This document shows positions 1 through 8,100 of a stretch of 8,921 nt of DNA, one piece after another. Positions within the stretch are counted from its first letter, which is position 1. The number at the start of each line of letters is the position of its first letter. The notes beneath the pieces were generated by a model, which was given only the letters and a program-made list of their open reading frames with translations, made no database searches and was not told where the DNA came from. This DNA is from JAXGTD01 sp040775095. GTDB taxonomy: Bacteria > Pseudomonadota > Gammaproteobacteria > Chromatiales > Chromatiaceae. Location: assembly GCA_040775095.1 (NCBI GenBank), contig JAXGTD010000153.1, positions 1 to 8,921 on the forward strand, given 5' to 3'. The position numbers were made by a program, and so were the translations under genes.

Positions 1-501
1 CGGGTCGCCTCGCCGATGCGTGCACGAACGGGGGCAGCAGAGACCGCCGCGGCCGCGCGCGGTGTCCCGGGCGTCGGGTCGGGCATACCCCCGCGTCCCC
101 TTCACGTGGGGCTCCCGGAAGACGCGCGATCCGCGTGTCGGGCGACCTGCCGGCATCTCCTCCCGGCACCCGCGGCGGGGCAATCATCGCTCTGGCTGGG
201 TGCGCCCGACCCTTGCGCCCCGCGGGGCATGTCGGCTGGAACCCGCGCCGGTACAGACGGATAGGGTCTTCGCCGATGGCAAGGCAGGCCCCGGCCAAAA
301 CGTCCTCGATGTGATGGTCCAGGCGCTCGGTCCATCGCGGCGGGAGTCGCCCCGGCTCTAGGTCCCGTCGCCAAGTGATCGTTCGGCGTGCTCCACCGAA
401 CGAGATAAACCATGGGCGGAAAGGAAATGGATTGGCAATTATTAATATTATTCGATTACGGTATTTGGCCCGTTTCGTGTGCATCTGACCGACGGTCCGT
501 G

Positions 502-515
502 GATCGTGCACGATC
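502..515. promoter_or_regulatory. Perfect 14-bp palindrome, candidate operator
   Basis: The sequence gatcgtgcacgatc is its own reverse complement. It lies at the edge of the AT-rich island, about 85 bp upstream of the promoter-like -35 at 593. A near copy of the block 501-514 (ggatcgtgcacgat) occurs at 531-544 (ggatcgtacgcgat), matching at 12 of 14 positions and offset by exactly 30 bp, close to three helical turns. That arrangement fits paired binding of a dimeric regulator. Which regulator cannot be told from sequence. Confidence 0.4.
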
Positions 516-530
516 AATTGAGGGGGCGAC

Positions 531-544
531 GGATCGTACGCGAT
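531..544. promoter_or_regulatory. Second, imperfect copy of the palindromic element
   Basis: ggatcgtacgcgat repeats 501-514 with two changes. It keeps the outer atcg/cgat arms but loses perfect symmetry in the centre. Its spacing from the first copy is 30 bp. It may be a lower-affinity second operator half, or coincidence. Confidence 0.28.
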
Positions 545-545
545 T

Positions 546-557
546 TCCCGCGCGGGA
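546..557. promoter_or_regulatory. Perfect 12-bp GC palindrome
   Basis: tcccgcgcggga is self-complementary and lies directly after the second copy of the upstream element. It could be another protein-binding dyad. With its GC-only core it is less surprising in this genome than the 502-515 palindrome. Confidence 0.25.
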
Positions 558-559
558 TA

Positions 560-577
560 TTAACCGCGTAATGTTAA
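560..577. promoter_or_regulatory. Inverted repeat TTAAC-N8-GTTAA
   Basis: Two perfect 5-bp arms (560-564 and 573-577) are separated by 8 bases and centred about 25 bp upstream of the -35 hexamer at 593. This is a typical layout for an activator or repressor dyad. The regulator is unknown. Confidence 0.28.
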
Positions 578-592
578 ATGACTTGTAAGATA

Positions 593-621
593 TTGAAATT
601 CTGGCGATCTTGGCGTATCTT
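593..621 (+). promoter_or_regulatory. Sigma70-like promoter candidate
   Basis: TTGAAA at 593-598 and TATCTT at 616-621 are separated by 17 bases, the optimal spacing. They match the consensus hexamers at 5 of 6 and 4 of 6 positions. It points toward the two-gene operon and predicts a start near 628. It is the best promoter-like element seen upstream of the operon. Use of it would give a leader of about 665 nt before the first gene, so a nearer, weaker promoter cannot be excluded. Confidence 0.4.
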
Positions 622-625
622 TCGA

Positions 626-636
626 TTGTATTACAA
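626..636. promoter_or_regulatory. Dyad TTGTA-T-TACAA at the predicted transcription start
   Basis: The 5-bp arms are perfect around a single central base. The element overlaps the start predicted from the promoter at 593-621, where a bound repressor would block transcription. Its right end (631-637, ttacaag) also pairs with cttgtaa at 582-588, which flanks the -35 on its other side. Confidence 0.25.
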
Positions 637-763
637 GCCGGTTCTCTATATGCGGATTGAGATGGGGCCTCTCCATCGTGACCGCGTCCACGTTATCGGG
701 GTTGGCGGTTGCGGGTGGCCGCTCGCGCATGCTACAAAGATACCCAGTTGCCGGCTGCACAGT

Positions 764-783
764 CCGGGGGAAGTCATCCCCGG
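764..783. other. Small GC hairpin
   Basis: Stem ccgggg (764-769) pairs with ccccgg (778-783) around an 8-base loop. There is no run of T after it, so it is not a standard intrinsic terminator. If the upstream promoter is used it would sit in the leader RNA. Confidence 0.25.
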
Positions 784-1029
784 TCGTCCAGGGAGTGGAA
801 AGCGGTGCCGTTGTCGTTTTCTGGCCTCTTTCATCCCCCCGACATCTCCCGATAGCAGTGTTTCAGTTGTTGGACCAGCGCGGGAAGCGGCGTGACCGGG
901 TTGCGGCGTGGGTTGTACACGCGGCAGGCGGTCGACGTTTTGACGACCTCGGCTATATTCAGAACACGGGTCGTTTCTGGGTGTATGCCCTCTGCTGCTA
1001 TATGCTGTACTCAAATTCATGGTTCGTCC

Positions 1030-1048
1030 CGTGGATGCGGAATCCACG
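1030..1048. other. Perfect 7-bp stem, 5-base loop hairpin
   Basis: cgtggat (1030-1036) pairs with atccacg (1042-1048) around the loop gcgga. No T run follows, so a terminator is unlikely. It lies about 245 bases before the first gene and would be part of a long leader RNA or a protein-binding dyad. Confidence 0.3.
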
Positions 1049-1292
1049 CCCGATGCGTTGGCGGATCGTCGGCGCGTCGATGTCCGATCGACCCAGTCCG
1101 CTGTTCCCGTGGGGTTTCCCCAGAAGAGTCTCACGCGCAAGCCCGTGTCGTGGACCCCTCCGATATCAGGCTCCCATTACTGGTGCGGGCCTGCCACCCA
1201 TCGCCCGACCCGGATCAACAGTGCCTCATGGCATGCCGGTGTCGCCAAGGGCGGCCTCCAGCCCAACAATCCTTCACTGAAGATCCTTGCTG

Positions 1293-2120
1293 ATGAAAAA
1301 GCATCTCGTGTTGATGATCATGGACAGCTGTCGTTACGACGCCTACGTGGCGGCTTCGACACCCAACATGGACCGTATTGGCCAGGTGCAGAGACGGTGG
1401 TCCTATGCATCCTGGACGAGCCCATCTCATTACGTGTTCCTCATGGGTCTGCTTCCGCATCACAGCCCGCAGCATGTATTTGCCTCAGAGGTATATAAGA
1501 AGGAGTTCACGCAATGGGTCGACCGCCTCGGAGTCGACGCGCTGTCGTTTCGGGATTTCCTCCCGCAACTGTCCCTGCCGAAGGTGCTGTCCAAGCTTGG
1601 ATATCGAACGGTGGGCAAGGTATCGATGCCCGTGCTCAATCAGTTCACGCTCCTCAGTCAGCATTTCGATGAGTATAAACTCATGGAAAATCATACCGAT
1701 TTCGCCGGTATGGTGCGGGAAATGGAGTTCCCTGACGAGGAGCCGCACTTCTACTTCCTGAATCTCGGGGAAACCCACTACCCGTACATGCTGACGGGGG
1801 ATGACCTGCCCGTGATCTCCGGTGTTCATGGCGTCTTCAAGGCGCTTGGCGCGGAGCAGGGGGAACCGACGCGCCAGGCAACGTCGGACCAGTTCTTCGA
1901 CATGGAAAAGATGGACTATCTGCGCAACCAGCAGATCCGTACCGTGGAGTACGTGGATGGGCTGGTTGGCGAGTTGCTGTCGAAATGTCCCGCGAACACG
2001 CACCTGATCATTACCGCCGACCATGGCGAGCTGTTCGGCGAGCAGGGATACTTTGGCCACGGGCCCGTGATGCACGAAAAGGTCTTCGAAGTGCCGTTCC
2101 TCGAGGGCGTCAAACCCTGA
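1293..2120 (+). CDS. Alkaline-phosphatase/sulfatase superfamily metalloenzyme, Thr nucleophile type
   Basis: A 275-residue soluble protein with no signal peptide or membrane helix seen. Superfamily motifs appear in order. These are an N-terminal beta strand ending in DSCRYD (D11 is the likely metal ligand), SWTSPSH at residues 40-46 in the nucleophile position, GETHYPY in mid-protein, TADHGE at 241-246 (D243 and H244 as metal ligands), and GHG with a following HEK (H256, H261). True sulfatases have C/S-x-P-S-R, whose Cys/Ser becomes formylglycine. Here T42 takes that place and His the Arg place. Thr is the nucleophile of phosphoethanolamine transferases and nucleotide pyrophosphatases, so phosphoryl transfer or phosphodiester cleavage is more likely than sulfatase activity; this is inference. 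The substrate is unknown. The protein is short for a sulfatase (usually over 400 residues), but the fold motifs reach its C-terminus, so it looks complete. The ATG at 1293 is preferred. A TTG two codons upstream is the alternative, and the ribosome-binding site is weak (tgaaga). Sampled G+C is about 55 percent, lower than the synthase that follows 64 bp downstream. Confidence 0.9.
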   Translation: MKKHLVLMIMDSCRYDAYVAASTPNMDRIGQVQRRWSYASWTSPSHYVFLMGLLPHHSPQHVFASEVYKKEFTQWVDRLGVDALSFRDFLPQLSLPKVLSKLGYRTVGKVSMPVLNQFTLLSQHFDEYKLMENHTDFAGMVREMEFPDEEPHFYFLNLGETHYPYMLTGDDLPVISGVHGVFKALGAEQGEPTRQATSDQFFDMEKMDYLRNQQIRTVEYVDGLVGELLSKCPANTHLIITADHGELFGEQGYFGHGPVMHEKVFEVPFLEGVKP

Positions 2121-2185
2121 TGCTTGCCTTCTGCCAGTGCGTCTCGCGCCACCGTCCGGCGATTCACGCCTTGAGGTGTAACTGA
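2120..2185 (+). CDS. Possible 21-codon coupling ORF between the two genes
   Basis: An ATG overlaps the stop of the metalloenzyme gene (TGATG at 2118-2122). The short frame ends in a TGA that overlaps the synthase start in the same way (TGATG at 2183-2187). It would encode MLAFCQCVSRHRPAIHALRCN. No ribosome-binding site of its own is evident and the peptide matches nothing I know. It may serve only to carry ribosomes from one gene to the next, or be chance. Confidence 0.12.
   Translation: MLAFCQCVSRHRPAIHALRCN
2173..2178 (+). promoter_or_regulatory. Strong ribosome-binding site of the synthase
   Basis: GAGGTG matches the anti-Shine-Dalgarno complement perfectly and sits 6 bases before the ATG at 2185. 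An in-frame TAA at 2179-2181 excludes any upstream ATG, GTG or TTG start. The synthase start is therefore fixed. Confidence 0.8.
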
Positions 2186-5100
2186 TGGCTGCCTTCCGAG
2201 CTCTTGCTTACTCACCCGCGGCTCAGGACGACGTTGCGATCGCGATTGCCGGCGCTCGCGCCGGGGGGGTCGGCATTTTCGATGCCCAGGCGCATACGGA
2301 CCTCACTGCCATCCATACGGCGTTGGAGCAACTGGCGTCCCTTGGACGGGGCGACGTCGGCGTCAGGCTCCCTGCTGGAAACGAACAGCGGCGCGCCTTG
2401 CTCGCCGCGCTACCGGTCTCCATTGGCTGGCTGGTGGTCGACGCCGATGGCCTGCGCACCGATGCCGAAGCGTTGGCGGCGGCCCGGGCGCGCGGGGTTC
2501 GTGTGTTGCTCGAGACGACGGGATGGTCCAGCGACACCGCTGGCGCCCAGGTCGACGGATTCATCGTCAAGGGCCACGAGGCGGGTGGCGTCGTCGGGGA
2601 AGAGACCTCGTTCATCCTGCTCCAGAGGGCCCTGGCCGCGACCGAGCTCCCGGTCTGGGTGCAGGGTGGCATCGGCCTACACAGCGCGGCGGCCTGCTTC
2701 GTCGCCGGGGCTGCCGGGGTGGTCCTGGACAACCAGTTGCTTCTGACGCGCGAGTCGCCGCTGGCCGGGCGACTTCGGCCGATCATCAAGGGACTGGTCG
2801 GTACCGAAACGGTCGCGATGGAGTCGGCCCGCCAGGGGAGCTATTTCCGTGTGCTGGACCGTCCGGGTTATCAGGCGGCCAAGGCGGCCCGGCGGGTCGC
2901 CCGCGCCATGGAGGTAGATGCCCTGGTCGCGCATTGCCTGGCGCAGTGTGGATGGGATGATCCGACCCGGCAACTCCTGCCGCTGGGTCAGGATCTCGCC
3001 TTTGCGGAGGGTCTTGCCGCGCGCTTCAAGACAGTGGGGGGCGTGATCACGGCCATGCAGGGCGCGGTGCGCGAGTCGGTCGAGACCGCGGTTCGCCACG
3101 GGGCGTTCAATGAGGGCGCGCCGCTGGCCCAGGCGTTGGGCACACGCTATCCGATCGTCCAGGGCCCGATGACGCGCGTCAGCGACTGCGCCCCGTTCGC
3201 GGTGTCGGTCGCCGAGGCCGGCGCGTTGCCGATGCTCGCCCTCGCGCTGCAGAAGGGGCCGCAGGTCGCGAAGCTGTTGCAGAAGACATCAGAGCGGATC
3301 GGTGGGCGGCCCTGGGGTATCGGTCTGCTCGGGTTCGCACCCTCGGCGCTATTGGCCGAGCAGGTGGCGGCCAGCAGGCCCTATAAGCCGTCTTTTGTGC
3401 TGATCGCGGGCGGGCGCCCGGACCAGGCACTGGAGTTCGAGAAGGATGGCATCCCGAGCTTTCTGCACGTCCCATCGCCGCGGTTGCTGGACCTGTTCGT
3501 CGAGCAGGGTGCGCGGCGTTTCGTCTTCGAGGGGCGTGAATGCGGCGGACACATTGGGCCGCTGAGCAGCTTTGTGCTCTGGGATTCCATGGTCGATCAG
3601 CTGCTGATCTCCGCCCGCGACGATCGCATGGCCGGCGAGATCGAGGTCCTTTTCGCCGGCGGGATCCACGACCGTCTATCGGCGGCGATCGTCGGGACGC
3701 TGGCCGCGCCGCTGATGGAACGTGGCATCAAGGTCGGCGTGCTGATGGGGACGGCCTATCTGTTCACCAAGGAGATCGTCGAGAGCGGGGCGATCGTTCC
3801 CGACTTTCAGGCCGAGGCGCTGGCGTGTGCGCGCACCGTTAGCCTGGAGTCTGGCACCGGGCACGCGACACGCTGCGCGCTGACGCCCTTCGCCGATCAG
3901 TTCACGCAAACCAAGCGGCGGCTGGAAGAAGAAGGGAAGGACGCCGATTCGATCCGCGAGGTCCTCGAGGACATGAGCCTCGGGCGTCTGCGCATTGCAT
4001 CGAAGGGAAAGGAGCGCCGCGCCGAGGACGGCCGGCTCGCTGACGTGGACCCGGACCGACAACGACAGCTCGGCCAGTACATGATCGGACAGGTCGCGGG
4101 TCTGCGCGACCGGGTGATCGGCGTTGCGGAGCTTCACCACGAGGTGGCCACGGAAGCGAGCAGGGTCATTCAGGCCCGCGCCGCCGAGGTTCATCGACAG
4201 GCCCGCCGCCGGCGCCCGAAGCCGGCGAGTGTCGCGGTGGTCGGCATCGGCGCCATGTATCCGGGCGCCTGCACGACGCAACAATACTGGGAGCATATCC
4301 TCGACGGACTGGACGCGATCAGCGAGATCCCCAAGCATCGCTGGGACTGGCGCCTGTACTTCGATGCGGATCCGTCGGCCAAGGACAGGATCTATTCCAA
4401 ATGGGGTGGATTCCTGGACGACCTGGCGTTCGATCCGATCAGCTACGGGATGCCCCCGAACGCCGTGGAGTTCGTTGATCCCATCCAGCTCATGGCGTTG
4501 CACGTGGTCAGCCAGACGCTGGAGGATGCCGGATACCGCGATCGCGAGCTCGACGGATCGCGCGCGTCGGTGATCTTTGGTGCCAGTGGCGGGGCTGGCG
4601 ACGTCGGCATGCAGTATGGGCTGCGATCGGAGCTGCCGCGCTTTCAGGGGTCGTTGCCGACAGAGGTGGGCGAGCGTTTGCCGACCTGGAGCGAAGACAG
4701 CTTCGCCGGCATTCTGCTCAACGTTGTCGCGGGTCGCGCCGCCAACCGGTTTGACTTCGGTGGAGTCAACTACACCGTCGATGCCGCCTGTGCCTCGTCA
4801 CTCGCGTCGATCTATCAGGCGGTCATCGAGCTCGAGGACGGGCGCAGCGATCTGGTCATCGCCGGCGGCGTCGACACCATGCAGGGTCCGTTTGGCTTTC
4901 TGTGCTTCTCGAAGACCCGCGCGTTGTCTCCAACGGGTCGGTGTCGCACCTTCGACGCCGATTCCGATGGCATCGTCATCTCCGAGGGGATCGGGATGGT
5001 CGCGCTCAAACGGCTCGCGGATGCCGAGCGTGACGGTGACCATATCTACGCCGTGATCAAGGGTGTTGGCGGATCCAGCGACGGACGCGCCAAGGGCTTG

Positions 5101-8100
5101 ACGGCCCCCCTGCCGGAGGGGCAGCTCAGGGCACTGAATCGGGCCTACGAGAAGGCCGGCTATTCGCCCAAGACGGTTCGCCTGTTCGAGGCGCACGGGA
5201 CCGGCACCGTGGCTGGCGACACCGCCGAGCTGGAGACCACCACCCGTTTGCTGCAAGCCGTCGGGGCGCCGCCGCATGGGGCGGTCGTCGGCTCCGTGAA
5301 GACGATGATCGGCCATACCAAGGCGGCCGCCGGCGTCGCCGGTCTGATCAAGATCGCATTGGCATTAGACTCCAAGGTGTTGCCGCCGCACGCGAACGTC
5401 GTTCAACCCAATGCGGCGCTGCGCGCCGAGGGCTGTCCGCTGTATCTCGTGCGGCAGGCGCAGCCATGGGTGGCATCGGCAGAGCATCCTCGCCGGGCCT
5501 CGGTCAGCGCGTTCGGCTTTGGCGGAACCAATTTCCATATCGCGCTCGAGGAGTACCGTGACGGCTACCTTCCCGCGCGCGCGCCGCGTTCGGACTGGAC
5601 CCACGAGCTGTTCGTCTGGAACCGTGACGACGCGCTGAGTGGCACGCTTCAGGCCCTCGACGAGGCGCTCGCGCAGGGCGCGCGCCCGCGGCCGCGGGAT
5701 CTCGCGTACAGCCTGTTCCTGCGCTGGGATGCCACGCGGCCGAGCCTTGCCATTGTGGCATCGGATATGGAATCGCTAAGGCAGCGCATTGCCGCGGCAT
5801 TGACCCTGCTGGCAGATCCCAGTGGGTCGGTGCCCGGGGTGCATCTCACCGACGAACCCCTCGCGCTGGAGGGCAAGGTTGCCGCGCTCTTTCCCGGGCA
5901 GGGGTCCCAGTATCCGGACATGCTACGGGAGCTGGCCATCGCGTTCCCCGAGATCGTCCAGCCCCTGGCCCAGGCAGACGCGACCTTCCAGGAGAGCTCC
6001 GGGTCCCGCCCGCGGGGCCCGGCCCGGCTCTCCGAGGCCATCTACCCACCCGGGCGCTTCAATCCCGACGACGAGAGCCGGGCGCGCCAGGCCCTGATGC
6101 GAACCGACGTCGCTCAGCCGGCGCTGGGGGCCCTCTCCGCCGGGCTGTGGCAATTGATGACCGGCCGATTCGGTCTGGTAGCCGACATGGCCGCCGGCCA
6201 CAGCTACGGGGAGTATGCCGCCCTCTACGCGGGGGGCGTGCTGGATTTCAGAGACCTGATCCGGCTCTCCGAGGCGCGCGGGCGTTTCATCGTTCAGGCG
6301 GCCAACGGTTCGGATCTGGGCGCGATGGCGGCGGTTCAGGCTCAGCGCGAGGAGGTCGAGCGCATCGCCGCGGAGTATCCCGATGTGCAGGTGGCCAATC
6401 ACAATGCCCCGGGCCAGAGCATCCTCGCCGGGGGGAGCGAGACCATCGAGGCGGTCGTCGCGAAGCTCAACGCCGCGGGATACACGGCCAGCCGCCTGCC
6501 GGTCGCCGCCGCCTTCCACTCCCCGTTTGTCGCGCCCGCCGGCGAGGCGTTGAGCGAATTCATGGCCGGTATCCGATTCGCGGCGCCGAGGCTGCCCGTC
6601 TATTCCAATACCTCGGCGGCGCGACACCCAGACGACCCGGATGGAATCCGCGCCAACCTGGTGGCACAGCTGGCAAGGCCCGTCGAGTTCGTGGCCGAGG
6701 TCGAGGCGATGTACGACGCCGGTGCGCGCGTCTTCGTCGAGATCGGACCCAAGGGCGTGTTGAGCCGTCTGGTCGACATGATCCTCGACGGGCGGCCCCA
6801 CGTCAGCGTGGCGCTGGATGGCGGCAACAGCGGCATCGGCGGATTCCTCGATGCCCTCGGCACCCTGACCGCGCACGGGATGGGGCTCAACCTCGAGGGG
6901 TTGTTCGCCGGGCGGGAGTGCCGGGCCATTGCCCTCGATGATCTCGCCAGTGCCGGACGCGAGCCGCCGATTCCGCCACACGCGTGGATCATCAACGGCA
7001 GCGGCGCGCGGCGGGCCTCGGCGCCACCGCGTAGGGTCGGGGTTTCCCTGGATGAGATCGCAGACAGCGGCGTGGAGGCGGCGCCGACTCGCCGTCCCCA
7101 GTCGGACAAGCCGGTGGCGAGCGTTGCGATGCCAACGCCGTCCGCTCCAATTTCAATGGGCACGCAGAGGACTGCCATGACAGAGACCTACTACCCCGAG
7201 TCCGGCGACGACCGTCACGGCGTCCTGGAATCGTACTTCGAGACGATGCGCCAGTTCCTGGTCAGTCAGGAGGCGGTCATGTCCGCGTACCTGGGCGCCG
7301 CCCCCGCGGCTCGGCGCCGCGGCCTGCCGGCCCGTGGCGTGATCGCGGCCCCGCCGGGGCGGCTGGCGATTGCGCAGCCCGCGTTGCAGCCACCGTCGCC
7401 CCCGCCAGCGCCCGTGGCGGAGCCGATGCCGGTGCAAGCCAGGCAGTCAGCGGCCGAGCCGGCGCCAGCGCCAGCCAGCGAGCCGGTGCCGGCCCCGCAG
7501 GCTGCCCCACCGCCCGCGGCGCCGGCCGCGGCGGCCCCCGCCGCGCCCGAGAAGGCTAACGGCGGTGGCCTGACGCGCGAGGCACTGGTGGATCAGCTGC
7601 TGCGCATCGTCGAGGATCGCACCGGTTATCCGCGGGATATGATCGGCATGGATCAGAATATGGAGGCCGATCTGGGGATCGATTCGATCAAGCGGGTGGA
7701 GATTGCCGGGGCCCTGCTCAAGGATCTCCCCCCGCAGGTCGTGGAGCGCATCGGCGCCGAGCGTGACCAGATCAATGCGCAAAAGACCCTGGATGGGATC
7801 GTCGAGCTCATCGCCTCGACCGCGCTGACCGAAGGGGGGGCCGCGCGCCCTTTTGATTTTGCCGGGGCGGGAAACAGTCGGCACACGGATGCCGTCCCGC
7901 CCCGGTTTTTGATCTCGGCGCTCCCGCAACCCGTCGATGGGGTTGCTCCAGAGCCGGTGCCCGGCGGCACCTATCTCCTCACCGAGGATGCCCTCGGGGT
8001 TGCCGCCCGGGTCGCCGCGATGCTCGAGCAAGCGGGGGCCGAAACCCTGCTGTTGCCCGCCGCGATGCTGGACGATCCCGCGGCGCTCGAGGCCCGTGTG

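Larger units (their letters stand above)
1..559 (-). other. Open minus-strand frame at left edge, possible partial gene or remnant
   Basis: Read on the minus strand, the frame is open from a stop at 560-562 to the left edge, with a possible ATG at 484-482. The part from about 360 to 230 reads like protein, including WTERLDHHIEDVLAG and GEDPIRLYRRGF. There the G+C by codon position in this frame is about 75, 52 and 80 percent, a weak coding pattern. From 230 to 1 the pattern fades (Arg/Pro-rich translation, no position contrast). The first 25 codons after the ATG lie in AT-rich DNA and no clear ribosome-binding site precedes it. It could be the 5' end of a divergent gene, a decayed remnant (for example of a transposase), or chance openness in GC-rich DNA. 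I recognise no family. Confidence 0.18.
414..1292. other. Long gene-free upstream region of the operon
   Basis: About 880 bases without a gene I can support. Positions 420-660 are clearly AT-richer (421-480 is about 35 percent G+C) and hold palindromes and a promoter-like element. From 660 to 1292 composition returns toward the genome level. Several frames are open here, the longest being 657-1280 on the + strand with a TTG start. Their translations are rich in Arg, Ser, Cys and Pro, use rare codons freely, show no domain, and overlap each other on both strands. Two small perfect hairpins (764-783 and 1030-1048) are the only other structure seen. Confidence 0.6.

Noticed and set aside
764..783. 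Hairpin as an intrinsic terminator
   Set aside because: Only 6 bp of stem and no U tract follows.
940..959. TTGACG ... TATATT as a promoter
   Set aside because: The hexamers are only 8 bases apart, too close for a sigma70 promoter, and no better -35 lies 17 bases upstream of TATATT.
1021..1030. T-arm-like ggttcgtccc, possible tRNA
   Set aside because: No acceptor, D or anticodon stems can be formed around it.
646..1140. 164-codon minus-strand frame
   Set aside because: Arg/Ser/Thr/Pro-rich translation without hydrophobic core pattern or motifs; looks like chance openness.
657..1280. 207-codon + strand frame beginning at TTG, with a signal-peptide-like start
   Set aside because: Arg, Pro, Ser and Cys-rich later translation, frequent rare codons, no ribosome-binding site, no domain, and competing open frames on both strands over the same DNA.
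892..1293. 133-codon + strand frame ending in TGATG at the metalloenzyme start
   Set aside because: The stop-start overlap is suggestive, but the Cys/Arg-rich translation has no recognisable pattern and no ribosome-binding site was seen.
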